The position numbers and the translations under genes were made by a program. The notes beneath the pieces are model-generated. The model did not search any database. It had not been told where the DNA came from and was given only the letters and a program-made list of their open reading frames with translations. From positions 1-64,000 of the forward strand of contig NZ_NEEY01000006.1 in NCBI RefSeq assembly GCF_002252085.1: 64,000 bases of DNA, written 5' to 3'. Origin of the DNA: Aerococcus sp. 1KP-2016. GTDB taxonomy: Bacteria; Bacillota; Bacilli; Lactobacillales; Aerococcaceae. This document shows positions 47,779-57,532 of this stretch, one piece after another (the stretch's first letter is position 1; the number at the start of each line of letters is the position of its first letter).

Positions 47779-49856
47779 TTATGCTTCGACAACATCACCT
47801 TTTTGTACATCTTCAGCATAATCGCCATTAGGACATACAATTTGTTTGCCCCCACGACCTTTTTTCTCTACTAGGTAGTGGTCACAGACTGGACAGTTAC
47901 GGGCAATTGGTTTGTTCCAATCCGTGAAATCACATTCTGGATAACGTGAACAACCATAGAAAATACGATTTTTCTTAGATTTACGTTCAACAATTTGACC
48001 TTCGTGACATTTCGGACAAGTTACGCCAATTTCCTTAACAATAGCTTCGGTATGACGACATTCTGGGAAGTTTGCACATGCATAGAACTTACCAAAACGC
48101 CCCATCTTAATAACCATTTCGCCACCATCAACAGGACACTTAAAGCCTGCAGGTTCATCTTTAATTTCAATTTTTTCCATTTCCACTTCAGCTTTTTCGA
48201 GTTCTTTGCTGAACGATTTATAGAAATTATCGATTACTTCAACCCATTCTTTTTTGTTCGATTCGATATCATCTAATTCTTGCTCTAACTCAGCAGTAAA
48301 TGAAGTATCTACAATCTCTGGGAAGTAGTCGGAAATCAATGAATCAACAATTTCACCCAATTCAGTTGGTTCAAAACGTTTAGCTTCCAACTTGACATAG
48401 TAACGGCGTAATAACGTTTCTATTGTTGGTGAATAAGTTGATGGACGCCCAACGCCGTCTTCTTCTAATTTTTTAATCAAAGAAGCTTCCGTATAACGTG
48501 CTGGTGGTTGTGTGAAATGTTGGTTTGGTTCTAAATCTTTTGATTTCACCGTTTCGCCGTTAATTAGTTCAGGCAAGATATTATCTTTATTATTGGCTTC
48601 TGTGTAAACCTTTTGGTAACCTTCAAATTTAATTTTAGAGCCATTCGCACGGAAAGACGCTTGATTTTGTACTAAATCAGCAGAAACCGTGTCATAAATA
48701 GCAGGTGCCATTTGGCTAGCCATAAAACGAGACCAAATTAAAGAATATAATCTAAATTGATCTCTTGATAAGTATTGTTCAACTGCTTCTGGCGTACGAT
48801 CTGCAGAAGATGGTCGGATTGCCTCATGGGCATCTTGAGCACCTTGAGCTTGTTTACTTGCCGCTTGATAGCCTAAATATTCCTTACCAAAGTTTTCTAC
48901 AATGTAATCTTTTGCCCCAGCTTTTGCTGTATCAGAAATACGTGTTGAGTCAGTACGCATATAGGTAATTAAACCAACAGGTGCACCTGTACCCAATTTA
49001 ATACCTCATATAGTTGTTGCGCAATCATCATGGTTTTTCTTGTACGGAAATTTAATTTCTTCGCTGCTTCTTGTTGCATTGAGGAAGTTGTAAATGGTTT
49101 TTGCGGATTTCGTTTTCTTTCTTTCTCAGTTACATTTTCAACTGTGAAATCTTGGCTAGTAATTTCCGCCATAAAAGCCTTCATATCATCATCATTTTTC
49201 AGGTCCAATTTTTTACCTTTAAATTTCGATGCATTTGCCTTAAATGTTTTACGATTTTTAATGAAGGTACCATCTACAGTCCAGTATTCTTCTGGTTTAA
49301 AAGCACGGATTTCATTTTCACGCGAAATAATCATATGCAAAGCAACTGATTGTACACGACCTGCTGATAATCCTTTTTTCACTTTCTTCCATAACATAGG
49401 CGACAAATTGTAACCAACGAGACGGTCTAAAACACGTCGCGCTTGTTGGGCATCTACAAGATCCATATCTATTGGTCTTGGATGCTTAATTGCGTCCGTT
49501 ACAGCTTCTTTTGTTACTTCATTATAAGTTACACGAATTGGGTCATTTACGTTTAAACCAAGAATGTGTGCTAAATGGAAAGCAATAGCTTCCCCTTCAC
49601 GGTCCGGGTCACTCGCAAGAAAGACTTTTTCAGCTTTCTTCGCATCGCGACGCAATTCCTTAATTAAATCACCTTTACCACGGATATTAATATAATCAGG
49701 CGCATAATCATTTTCAATGTCGATAGCCATACGCGATTTAGGTAAATCACGTAAATGTCCTTTACTAGCTACAACCTTATAATTTCTACCTAAATATTTA
49801 TCTATCGTTTTGGCTTTCGTCGGAGATTCTACAATTACTAAATATTTATATGCCAA
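47779..49856 (-). CDS. topA: DNA topoisomerase I, with a single-base frameshift in this sequence
   Basis: This type IA topoisomerase relaxes negative supercoils and is essential in most bacteria. The N-terminal TOPRIM part ([32 protein letters not shown]) is open from 49856 to about 49005. The rest ([20 protein letters not shown] with the catalytic Tyr, then three C-terminal four-cysteine zinc ribbons starting [19 protein letters not shown] and RNCPVCDHY) is in another frame. One extra G in GAGG (49004-49005) joins them as [13 protein letters not shown] and gives about 692 residues, the normal length. Because the gene should be essential, I read the gap as a probable sequencing error. A TTGACA/CATAAT promoter lies upstream. 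Confidence 0.9.
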
Positions 49857-49899
49857 CGATAAGCTCCTTTCTTATTTCCATTTCTAAATCGCTTTACAT

Positions 49900-49927
49900 A
49901 TTATGCTACCAAAGTGGCATTTGTCAA
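49900..49927 (-). promoter_or_regulatory. topA promoter
   Basis: On the minus strand TTGACA (49922-49927) and CATAAT (49900-49905) are spaced by 16 bases, about 44 bases before the topA start. Confidence 0.7.
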
Positions 49928-50019
49928 ATATGTAAATGATTGGTTACCGAAGAATATATAACTTATATGGTAAATAAGCAAGTATTTTATTTTTATATAG
50001 GAAAATATGTTGCGTTTTC

Positions 50020-50943
50020 CTAAGTCAGATACATTTTCATCTCAGTTAAAATATCACTAGCATCTAGGACGGGACTCGCCCCATATCGAATTAAGGTATT
50101 GGTACCCTTGGATAATGACGATAAAATTGAGCCCGGTACCGCAAACACAGTTCTATTCTCTTGTAAGGCGTAATTCGCCGTGATTAAGGAACCACTTTTA
50201 TCTGCGGCCTCCACGACTAGTAAAGCATGAGACAATCCTGCGATAAGTAGATTTCGATAAGGGAAATGCCAGCGTTGTACCTTGGCAAAAGTCGGCAAAG
50301 GCGATACTACCAATTGCTCCTTAGCGAGGTACGCTTGAATATGCTTATTTTCACTTGGATAAGTTGTGAGCAGTCCTGTACCAATTACGGCTATAGTCCT
50401 ACCCCTTGTCATGGCCACCTGGTGGGCATAAGTATCAACACCTCGAGCCAAACCCGAAACAATCACAAACTCTTTCGCTACCCTAGGCAAGACATGATCC
50501 ATAACACCTTTACCATAATTAGTCATGTTTCTAGATCCAACAACAGCTAACGTCGTTTCCTTCATTAAAGCAAGATTCCCTTGGCAATAGAGTACTAAAT
50601 TAGGCTGATAAGTATTCACCAAATTAAATGGATAGAAATCTGCATTCAAAATCGTGATAAGCTGAATTTGATGTGATTCATACACTCCATCATAATAGGC
50701 AATCGAATACTTTTGCCTAAATCTATTCCAGGCAAGACTTTTCTTTGCGTCGCCTACATTCCTCACATAACCATCTAAGTCTTTCACTTCTGTAATCCGG
50801 GCATTAATGATACCTGATAATTCTTGATAGGTAAAAATTCCTGCTTCGTGGGCATATACTAGCATTCTTTCTAACTTAACAATTTCTGTTGCTTTTAAGC
50901 TGACTATCGTCTTTTGAAACGGATTACTTAGTTCAAATAACAT
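50020..50943 (-). CDS. dprA: DNA-processing protein DprA (DNA protecting protein)
   Basis: This 307-residue protein loads RecA on incoming single-stranded DNA during natural transformation. The extended Rossmann fold shows VVGSRNMTNYGK (SxR-type GSR motif), VSGLARGVDTYAHQVA, VIGTGLLTTYPSENK and RNLLIAGLSHALLVVEA. SGSLITANYALQENRTVFAVPG follows in part (SGSLITANYALQ). A GTG at 50955 overlaps the ribosome binding site. ATG 50943 is 8 bases after AGAGGTGG and is the better start. That ribosome binding site is inside the 3' arm of a terminator-like hairpin (50945-50986). Confidence 0.9.
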   Translation of the reverse strand: MLFELSNPFQKTIVSLKATEIVKLERMLVYAHEAGIFTYQELSGIINARITEVKDLDGYVRNVGDAKKSLAWNRFRQKYSIAYYDGVYESHQIQLITILNADFYPFNLVNTYQPNLVLYCQGNLALMKETTLAVVGSRNMTNYGKGVMDHVLPRVAKEFVIVSGLARGVDTYAHQVAMTRGRTIAVIGTGLLTTYPSENKHIQAYLAKEQLVVSPLPTFAKVQRWHFPYRNLLIAGLSHALLVVEAADKSGSLITANYALQENRTVFAVPGSILSSLSKGTNTLIRYGASPVLDASDILTEMKMYLT

Positions 50944-50944
50944 A

Positions 50945-50986
50945 TAAAAAACCACCTCTCTACGTTATATATACGTAGGAAGTGGT
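50945..50986 (-). terminator. Terminator/attenuator between rnhB and dprA covering the dprA ribosome binding site
   Basis: On the minus strand ACCACTTCCTACGT pairs with ACGTAGAGAGGTGGT, 14 pairs with one bulged A and a 7-base loop. TTTTTT follows. The dprA ribosome binding site is within the second arm. The start codon comes right after the T run. Confidence 0.75.
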
Positions 50987-51000
50987 CTAATCCCACTTTT

Positions 51001-51813
51001 TTATAAATGATTTTTTACTGGCGCAAAAGTTTTTCGGTGAATTGGACTTGGTCCTAATTTTTCAAGACCGGCTAAATGTTGTTTCGTACCATAGCCGGCA
51101 TTGACTTCAAAGCCATATCCAGGATATAAATCAGCATATTCTGCCATTAAACGGTCACGATATTCTTTGGCGTAAATAGAGGCAGCAGCTATCGCGTAAA
51201 CTTTAGCATCCCCTTTTATAATCGACATTTGAGGTGCTTTCGTATATTGATCCAATTTCACTGCGTCTATTAAAACATAGTCTGGATTAGGGGCTAAGTT
51301 TTCAAGTGCTTGAACCATAGCATTTTTTGTTGCGATTAAAATATTTGATGCATCGATTTCTGCCGCACTTTGGATGCCAATTGTATAAGATATCGCATAT
51401 TTTTCAATATCGGCAACTAAGGCTTTACGTTTGGCATGCGATAATTGTTTCGAATCGTTAAAGTATACGGCTGGCATATCTGCCGGTAGTATCACAGCTC
51501 CCGTTACAACTGGTCCTGCCAAAGGGCCACGGCCTACTTCATCAACCCCAGCAATATATTGATAGCCTTGAGCGCGTAATTTTGCTTCTAAGCTGCATAA
51601 ATCAGCTATTTTAGCCCTTACTGCTGCTGCTTTAGCATTATCCTTGTCGAATTTACTTAAAGCCGTCTGCACCCCCTTACGTTCGTCTAACCGCATTTGA
51701 GCAATTACCTGAGCATCCGGATTCTCCTGGGCTAAATAGTTTTTCACTTGGCTGATTTTTAAGGCATGTATTTCTGTTGAACCATTGATTATATCGTTTA
51801 TTTGTTCTGTCAT
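51001..51813 (-). CDS. rnhB: Ribonuclease HII
   Basis: This 270-residue enzyme removes ribonucleotides and RNA primers from DNA. An N-terminal extension of about 75 residues precedes the catalytic domain, as in other Firmicutes RnhB. The active site is visible as YIAGVDEVGRGPLAGPVVTGAV (quoted in part: GVDEVGRGPLAGPV) with Asp-Glu, then DAVKLD and the Asp-carrying AAASIYAKEYRDRLM. It is located between rbgA (1 base away) and dprA, the conserved rbgA-rnhB-dprA-topA order. Confidence 0.93.
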   Translation of the reverse strand: MTEQINDIINGSTEIHALKISQVKNYLAQENPDAQVIAQMRLDERKGVQTALSKFDKDNAKAAAVRAKIADLCSLEAKLRAQGYQYIAGVDEVGRGPLAGPVVTGAVILPADMPAVYFNDSKQLSHAKRKALVADIEKYAISYTIGIQSAAEIDASNILIATKNAMVQALENLAPNPDYVLIDAVKLDQYTKAPQMSIIKGDAKVYAIAAASIYAKEYRDRLMAEYADLYPGYGFEVNAGYGTKQHLAGLEKLGPSPIHRKTFAPVKNHL

Positions 51814-51814
51814 A

Positions 51815-52738
51815 TTATGCTCTTTCTGTGCTGTCTGAATCTTTTTGATGATCTTTATTAAGCTTGCTTGTTTGCGTGTCGCTTACATAAAGCGATAATT
51901 CTTCAATCCGATCTAAGGTCATTCGACCTAATTTACCCTCTCTAAAATCGCGAATAATTCGGTCAGCAGCTCGATCATAATCATCCAGTAAGCCCATATT
52001 TTTTGTTAAGGTCATCAATAATTCAGGGTATGGTGGCGTTACTGCTTCTTTAGCAATAGGATAATTCTTCGCAATTGCATCCGGATAATAATGTAACATC
52101 AATTCTAAACCGAATAGTGCGACATCATCTTTAAAATAATGTGTATCTTTAATACCACCTGTTAGGGCTAATTTGTCCCCTACTTCTTGATCATCAAATT
52201 TTGGCCATAATATACCTGGTGTATCCAACAACTCAAAATCTTTATCAATTTTAATCCATTGTTGCCCTTTAGTAACACCTGGCTTATTACCCACCTGTGC
52301 TTTCTTTTGCTTGGTAAATTGATTGATAAAAGTGGATTTCCCAACATTCGGAATACCAATCACCATAATGCGAATCGACTTATGTAATAAGCCTTTCTTT
52401 TGCCATTTATCTTGAATATCTTGCGTAAAGTCTTTTAACGCTTGGCGGAAAAGTTTCATATCCGATAATTTTTTACTATCAATCGCAATTGCTTGGGTGT
52501 TGTCATTACTCAAAGCTTCAACCCATCCCTTAGTTTGGAATGGATCTGCCAGATCTTTTTTATTCAAGACAATCATGTGTCGCTTATTTTTGATAATCTC
52601 ATCCAACATGGGGTTTTTACTAGCCATGGGAATACGTGCATCTCGGATTTCTAACACAATATCGACTGCATTTAATTGATTTTGTACTTCTTTTTTTGCC
52701 TTAGCCATATGGCCAGGATACCATTGTATATGTGCCAT
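51815..52738 (-). CDS. rbgA: Ribosome biogenesis GTPase YlqF/RbgA
   Basis: This circularly permuted GTPase of 307 residues is needed for late assembly of the 50S ribosomal subunit. The G motifs occur in permuted order: G4 NKKDLAD (about 58-64), G1 GIPNVGKSTF (about 127-136) and G3 DTPGILWP (about 172-179). The N-terminus IQWYPGHMAKAKKE is the family hallmark. It directly precedes rnhB. A terminator separates it from lepB upstream. Confidence 0.95.
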   Translation of the reverse strand: MAHIQWYPGHMAKAKKEVQNQLNAVDIVLEIRDARIPMASKNPMLDEIIKNKRHMIVLNKKDLADPFQTKGWVEALSNDNTQAIAIDSKKLSDMKLFRQALKDFTQDIQDKWQKKGLLHKSIRIMVIGIPNVGKSTFINQFTKQKKAQVGNKPGVTKGQQWIKIDKDFELLDTPGILWPKFDDQEVGDKLALTGGIKDTHYFKDDVALFGLELMLHYYPDAIAKNYPIAKEAVTPPYPELLMTLTKNMGLLDDYDRAADRIIRDFREGKLGRMTLDRIEELSLYVSDTQTSKLNKDHQKDSDSTERA

Positions 52739-52756
52739 TTTTGACTCCTTTCATTG

Positions 52757-52787
52757 AAAAAAGTTGGCGGTTTAGAGCCAACTTTTT
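52757..52787 (-). terminator. Terminator of lepB
   Basis: AAAAAGTTGGC pairs with GCCAACTTTTT around an 8-base loop (52757-52768 with 52777-52787). The T run lies on the minus strand. Confidence 0.9.
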
Positions 52788-52803
52788 ATTTTACATTTTT
52801 AAC

Positions 52804-53364
52804 TTATTGAACACTACCAATTTTATCTAAAGGCCAATATCTAAAATGGGTGGTACCTTCAACAGAATCGGCATCGATAAAACCAAAGTATCGTGAATCA
52901 TGTGATACTTCACGGTTATCACCAAGGACGAAATATGAACCCTCAGGTACAGTTGTTTGACCAGTGATATCTTTGAGTGTGAAATCGTCAGTAAAGGTTG
53001 TATCTTCTGGGAACCGTGCAAAATAATCTGCTTTGATGGTATCTAAATAGGGTTCATCAATCGCTTCACCATTGATATAAAGGATGTCATCCTTATACTC
53101 CACCGTATCTCCTGGTACCCCTATAATACGTTTGACATATTCATCACCGGACCCATCTGGCGCTGGAAATACAACAATATCCGACTGATCAATTGGATCC
53201 CTCAAATTTAAAATAAATCGTTCACCATCAAGCATGGTATCTTTCATAGAATCGCCATCTACCTTAAATGGATAGAATAAATAGGTACGTACTACCCAAA
53301 AAATCACTAGGGCAATAACGACCGATATGACGATTGAGAATACTTCTTCAAAAAACTTTTTCAT
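52804..53364 (-). CDS. lepB: Signal peptidase I
   Basis: This 186-residue membrane protease cleaves signal peptides of exported proteins. One N-terminal membrane helix (about 8-28) is followed by the catalytic Ser in VDGDSMKDTMLDGE (about 37) and Lys in YVKRIIGVPGDTV (about 79). The family box GDNREVSHDSRYFG (about 147-160) follows. All key residues are present. It is placed between ctpA and rbgA, with a palindrome in its leader (53432-53454). Confidence 0.93.
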   Translation of the reverse strand: MKKFFEEVFSIVISVVIALVIFWVVRTYLFYPFKVDGDSMKDTMLDGERFILNLRDPIDQSDIVVFPAPDGSGDEYVKRIIGVPGDTVEYKDDILYINGEAIDEPYLDTIKADYFARFPEDTTFTDDFTLKDITGQTTVPEGSYFVLGDNREVSHDSRYFGFIDADSVEGTTHFRYWPLDKIGSVQ

Positions 53365-53431
53365 ATGGTCAATCCTTTACATTGGGCCAAGTGCCCTTAA
53401 TTTCTGTATAGTCCGTAGATAATCCTATCAT

Positions 53432-53454
53432 AATCTAGGTCTATAGCCTAGATT
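53432..53454. repeat. Palindrome in the lepB leader
   Basis: AATCTAGG (53432-53439) pairs with CCTAGATT (53447-53454) around a 7-base spacer. There is no T run, so I do not call it a terminator. It may be an operator or a processing hairpin between ctpA and lepB. Confidence 0.45.
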
Positions 53455-53489
53455 GAATCATTCATCTTATTTTATCCTTAAAAGTTCGA

Positions 53490-55016
53490 TTATTCCAGAA
53501 TTTCTACAGCTTTATCCAATTGTGTATCATTTTCAGCAATTAATGCCTGCATTTCAACCATCATAGCTGTGGCAGTTTCTGCATCAACGACACCCGTTTG
53601 GCTAAGATCATTTTGAGCTTGTAATGCAGTAACTGCTTCTGATGTATCAGATTCAAAGACTGTGTCAGCCTCTGATGTTTGGTAACCGAGCGCTACTAAA
53701 ACAGATTCGATATTTTTGATAGCATCAGAAGAATCGCCTTCTTTATAGGTTTGACTCGTGTCAATTAAAGTAAGAGAGGCATAATCTGGTAGATCAACCG
53801 GCACATCGGGTGTAACACCTTTTTCATGAATCCATGTACCACTTGGCGTTAACCATTTAGCAATGGTAATTTTTAATTCTGCATCAGCATCTAAATCAAA
53901 AATACTTTGAACAGTACCTTTACCAAAGGTTTGGCTACCAACCACTTGAACGCCAGCAGATTCTTGGAGCGCAGCAGCTAATATCTCAGAAGCTGAGGCA
54001 GAACCTTGGTCCGCTAATAAGACAACATCTTCTGTAACTTGGAAATCCCCATAATCGGCATCTGAGGCTTTGTACACTACAGGATCGCTATCCTTTTCTT
54101 CAACTTGCATAATTACATCGCCATCTTCTAAGAACATATTAGCAATTTGCAAGGCTGAGGTTAATAGTCCTCCTGGATTACCACGGACATCTAAGACAAA
54201 TTTTTCAGCGCCTTGACTACGCAAATCGTCAACTGCTGACACTAATTCGTCGTATGTTGGCGTTGAAAAGCTCGTAATTTGAATGTAGCCAACAGTCGGA
54301 TTATCTTCAATTAGATTATAATAGACTGTTTGAATAGGTACTGTATCACGCGTTACTGTCACATCAAATGTATCCTGCCCACGTTGAATGGTTAGGATTA
54401 CATCAGTACCCGCTTCTCCGCGAATTAATTCAACTGCTTCTTGCGCTGTATAGCCTTGAATCGATTCGCCATCAACCGCAGTAATAATATCGTTAGCTAA
54501 TAAGCCAGCCTTTTCAGCTGGTGAACCTTTAATTGGGCTTACTATTTGAATATAATTTTCAGCTTCAATAATTTCAGCACCTACACCTTCAAATGAACCA
54601 TCGATTGTTTCATCCAATTGTTGTGCAGATTGATCAGTTAGGTATTGTGAATACGGATCCTCTAATACCTCTGCCATGCCTGTGATTGCACCGTCAACCA
54701 AAGTTTCACGGTCAACATCCCCCACATAATCACCCATAATCGTTGAAAAGGCAGCTTGTATTTTTTGGATTTCCTCAGTGGATAATTTCGTGTTTGAACC
54801 GGTAATCAAACTCTGACCAGGTAAGCTACCTGTCGTCACATAGGTGGTCCCAGTTAAGGTAATTGCAAATACAAGGATAATAGATAATAAATATACCCAC
54901 CATGAAACACCACGTTTTTTAGGTTCAGCTTGTCCTTTGGGTTGATTTGGTTCATTTTCATCAAGCTTTGTTTGCTTAATTGTTTGCTTGTCTGTTGCAT
55001 TTTGGTCTTCTTGCAT
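53490..55016 (-). CDS. ctpA: S41 family C-terminal processing protease with PDZ and peptidoglycan-binding domains
   Basis: This membrane-anchored serine protease of about 508 residues has a cytoplasmic charged N-terminus. A single membrane helix (WWVYLLSIILVFAITLTG) is followed by a PDZ domain (GVGAEIIEAENYIQIVSPI region). The S41 core has the catalytic Ser in DQGSASASEILAAAL and Lys in GKGTVQS. A peptidoglycan-binding-like domain lies at the end. It probably acts on secreted or envelope proteins. The frame is open upstream to 55058 with a TTG start. ATG 55016 is the more conservative choice. The small gene yozE lies upstream. Confidence 0.88.
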   Translation of the reverse strand: MQEDQNATDKQTIKQTKLDENEPNQPKGQAEPKKRGVSWWVYLLSIILVFAITLTGTTYVTTGSLPGQSLITGSNTKLSTEEIQKIQAAFSTIMGDYVGDVDRETLVDGAITGMAEVLEDPYSQYLTDQSAQQLDETIDGSFEGVGAEIIEAENYIQIVSPIKGSPAEKAGLLANDIITAVDGESIQGYTAQEAVELIRGEAGTDVILTIQRGQDTFDVTVTRDTVPIQTVYYNLIEDNPTVGYIQITSFSTPTYDELVSAVDDLRSQGAEKFVLDVRGNPGGLLTSALQIANMFLEDGDVIMQVEEKDSDPVVYKASDADYGDFQVTEDVVLLADQGSASASEILAAALQESAGVQVVGSQTFGKGTVQSIFDLDADAELKITIAKWLTPSGTWIHEKGVTPDVPVDLPDYASLTLIDTSQTYKEGDSSDAIKNIESVLVALGYQTSEADTVFESDTSEAVTALQAQNDLSQTGVVDAETATAMMVEMQALIAENDTQLDKAVEILE

Positions 55017-55078
55017 CGTCTTCACTACTTTCTTCAAATACTTTTGACAGTCCAACAAATATTACCCAATATTTGCAC

Positions 55079-55312
55079 TTAGCTTAAATACTTATCACTA
55101 TAAGATTGCCAAATATCATCAAAAGTGGCTACAAAATCCGAATAGCGTTGGTTTAATTCAATATAATTACTGAGTGTTGCAAAATCGGTCGCAGCTTTCG
55201 GAAAATCCCCATCTAAAAAGACCAGCTCAGCAAACTGCGCTTGCTGGTCATACTCTAATAAATCGGCATTTCTATATATCTGAACGTAATGGTAAAAAGA
55301 TTGCGTAATCAT
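55079..55312 (-). CDS. YozE family protein
   Basis: This small protein of 77 residues has a YozE_SAM_like domain. The pattern SFYHYVQIYRNADLLEYDQQ, AELVFLDGDFPKAATDFATLS and FDDIWQSY matches Bacillus subtilis YozE closely by eye. The function is unknown. The family is conserved in Firmicutes. It lies between ypmS and ctpA. GTG 55315 is in-frame just upstream, but ATG 55312 is preferred. Confidence 0.8.
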   Translation of the reverse strand: MITQSFYHYVQIYRNADLLEYDQQAQFAELVFLDGDFPKAATDFATLSNYIELNQRYSDFVATFDDIWQSYSDKYLS

Positions 55313-55343
55313 CACTCTACTTCCCGTTATAGTTTGCAGGCTA

Positions 55344-55985
55344 CTACTGTGTAGCTTGATTGGCCTCGATTTGCTCCTCTAGATAAGAAATTGGCACATC
55401 CAAATAAATTTCAATCTTGTCGTTTGTCAAGTCAATCTCCTTGGCCCGAATTCGAAAATCCATATCCGCAGAAATTTCATCTAAACGTATCAACATTTGT
55501 TGCTTATTCGCAAGGACCTGAAGCGGCAAATCAGTAGGTATGGTCAATTGGAACAAGGTTAACACGGTTTCAGTTGGTAAATCAATATCGGCTAATTGAA
55601 TGCTTGTGATATCAATTAAAATATTGCCATCCGCCGTTACACTTGGTAGACCCTCCATTGTATATGGTACTTGCGTACCCAAAAAGTCAATTTGCCCGGA
55701 AAAAGTCACTTGTTTATCAACAGTTAATTGATATGGGACGGCATTTCCACCAATCACGGCATCAACAAGTCGATTAAAAGACATCGTTGTCAAATTAGCC
55801 TCAGCAACAATTGTTTCATCACTTTGACTAGTTGTCGTGCTACTCTCATCGACCGTTGACGGAAGATTGGTACTTGCAATTTGTAAATAGACATATAAAG
55901 CTATGATTGGCACTATAATAAACGCCAATAAGGCAAGAAAGGCCCATTTCCATGGATTACTTTTTGTCTTATTCGGTAAATTCAA
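55344..55985 (-). CDS. YpmS (DUF2140) family membrane-anchored protein
   Basis: This 213-residue protein has one N-terminal membrane helix (KWAFLALLAFIIVPIIALYVYL, about 13-34) and an extracellular beta-rich domain typical of DUF2140. A Ser/Thr-rich linker (SSTTTSQSD) follows the helix. The function is unknown. The order dfrA-ypmS-yozE is seen in other Lactobacillales. It is 5 bases after dfrA, so co-transcription with thyA-dfrA is likely. Confidence 0.75.
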   Translation of the reverse strand: MNLPNKTKSNPWKWAFLALLAFIIVPIIALYVYLQIASTNLPSTVDESSTTTSQSDETIVAEANLTTMSFNRLVDAVIGGNAVPYQLTVDKQVTFSGQIDFLGTQVPYTMEGLPSVTADGNILIDITSIQLADIDLPTETVLTLFQLTIPTDLPLQVLANKQQMLIRLDEISADMDFRIRAKEIDLTNDKIEIYLDVPISYLEEQIEANQATQ

Positions 55986-55990
55986 AGAAA

Positions 55991-56494
55991 TTACACCTCA
56001 TCATTTCTGCGATAAAATACGAATTTATGTGGATAGATATTTTTATCGTCCACTTCCCCTTCAATTACTTCGTAAGCTTCAAAGTCATTTAAATCAGGAT
56101 CAAAATGGACATCACCTTCAAATTCATTGTAGATGGTTGTCACGCGTAATTCCTGGATAAATGGCCAGAATAGACGATATATAGAGTAGCCACCCATAAT
56201 GATTACGTCCTCTGTTTCAGCTAAGCGCAAGATATCTTCAATATTGTCAGTTAATTCAACATTTGTTTGGTCATATTCTGATTGGAAAGGATGCGTTTGA
56301 CGCGTTATTACAATATTACGTCGGTTAGCCAACGGTTTGTAATTTAAACCCGCATAGGTTTTACGCCCCATTACAACTGTCTTGCCTAAGGTTTGCTCCT
56401 TGAAAAATTTTAAGTCATTTGGTAAATGCCAGGGTAATACGCCCTCTTTACCGATTAAGTGATTTAAATCTTGAGCCCAAATTGCAATTAACAT
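55991..56494 (-). CDS. dfrA: Dihydrofolate reductase
   Basis: This 167-residue enzyme reduces dihydrofolate with NADPH, renewing the folate consumed by ThyA next door. The fold markers are IAIWAQDLNHLIGKEGVLPWHLPNDLKFF (quoted in part: LIGKEGVLPWHLPNDLKFF) with the catalytic acidic residue Asp in LPNDLKFF. VVMGRKTYAGL and IIMGGYSIYRLF, with the family's GG motif, follow. It follows thyA by 50 bases in the same direction, the usual thyA-dfrA pair. Confidence 0.94.
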   Translation of the reverse strand: MLIAIWAQDLNHLIGKEGVLPWHLPNDLKFFKEQTLGKTVVMGRKTYAGLNYKPLANRRNIVITRQTHPFQSEYDQTNVELTDNIEDILRLAETEDVIIMGGYSIYRLFWPFIQELRVTTIYNEFEGDVHFDPDLNDFEAYEVIEGEVDDKNIYPHKFVFYRRNDEV

Positions 56495-56544
56495 ATTTCT
56501 TTCCTCCTTAGCTTATAATCCTGTAGGGAAAATGCTTGTATCTA

Positions 56545-57492
56545 TTATACTGCTACTGGTGCCTTAATAGCATCATAAGGGTGATAATTTTTTACTTTTA
56601 TATCATCTTTTTCAAGATCAAAGATGGATTTACCTTCGCCACCAATCCATAAAGTTGGTAGTGCACGAGGTTCGCGTGTTAATTGTTCACGCACTTGGTC
56701 GAAATGATTGTTATAAATATGAGCGTCACCGAAAGTATGGATAAATTCTCCAACTTCTAAGCCTACTTCTCGTGCTAATAAGTGTGTCAATAATGCATAT
56801 GAAGCAATATTAAACGGCACACCAAGGAAAGCATCTCCCGAACGTTGGTATAATTGACAAGATAATTTACCATCTTGAACATAAAACTGGCTCATTGTGT
56901 GGCAAGGTGGTAAAGCCATATTGGGTACATCCTCTGGATTCCATGCAGATAACATGATGCGTCTAGAATCAAGTGTATTGCGCAATTGGTTTAAAATGTT
57001 TGCTATCTGGTCAATTGATCCACCATCACGAGTCTCCCAATTGCGCCATTGTTTACCATAAACATCCCCTAATTCACCAAATTCAGCTGCAAATGCATCA
57101 TCTGCCAAAATGCGGTTACAAAAAGCTTGTTTTTCAGCTAAATAAATCGCTTTGAACTCGTCATCTTCATTCGCACGTAGACCAAAGTCAGTCATGTCTG
57201 GGCCCTGGTATTCATCACTTTCAACCCAGCGCTTAAAAGCCCACTCATCCCAGATATGGTTGTTATTTTGTAATAGATAGCGAATATTTGTATCGCCTTT
57301 TAAAAACCATAGTAATTCACTTTTAATTAAGGAAAACGGGACTTTTTTTGTCGTTAGTAAGGGAAACCCTTCGTTTAAATCAAAACGCATTTGATAACCA
57401 AACACGGATCTTGTACCTACACCTGTTCGGTCACTTTTATCTTGCCCATTTTCTAAAATATGGTTCAACATATCTAAATATTGTTTAGCCAA
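56545..57492 (-). CDS. thyA: Thymidylate synthase
   Basis: This 315-residue enzyme methylates dUMP to dTMP using methylene-tetrahydrofolate. The nucleophile Cys is in [13 protein letters not shown] (about 195-207). The dUMP phosphate and base contacts are [19 protein letters not shown] in part ([12 protein letters not shown]). [17 protein letters not shown] lies at the N-terminus. The insertion of about 50 residues in the small domain (around 90-145) is typical of the lactobacillus-type enzyme. It lies between the ABC-F gene and dfrA. Confidence 0.95.
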   Translation of the reverse strand: MAKQYLDMLNHILENGQDKSDRTGVGTRSVFGYQMRFDLNEGFPLLTTKKVPFSLIKSELLWFLKGDTNIRYLLQNNNHIWDEWAFKRWVESDEYQGPDMTDFGLRANEDDEFKAIYLAEKQAFCNRILADDAFAAEFGELGDVYGKQWRNWETRDGGSIDQIANILNQLRNTLDSRRIMLSAWNPEDVPNMALPPCHTMSQFYVQDGKLSCQLYQRSGDAFLGVPFNIASYALLTHLLAREVGLEVGEFIHTFGDAHIYNNHFDQVREQLTREPRALPTLWIGGEGKSIFDLEKDDIKVKNYHPYDAIKAPVAV

Positions 57493-57532
57493 TATGTCAC
57501 CCTCCTAATATTGTTATATTTAATAGCTAGTT

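Noticed and set aside
48969-49010. Programmed frameshift in topA
   Set aside because: No slippery heptamer with a downstream stimulator is evident. Similar one-base gaps occur in unrelated genes nearby, so an error or mutation is simpler.
50000-50035. Terminator after dprA
   Set aside because: A short TAGGAAAA/TTTTCCTA hairpin is present, but its tail is a mixed A/T stretch rather than a T run, so I did not call it.
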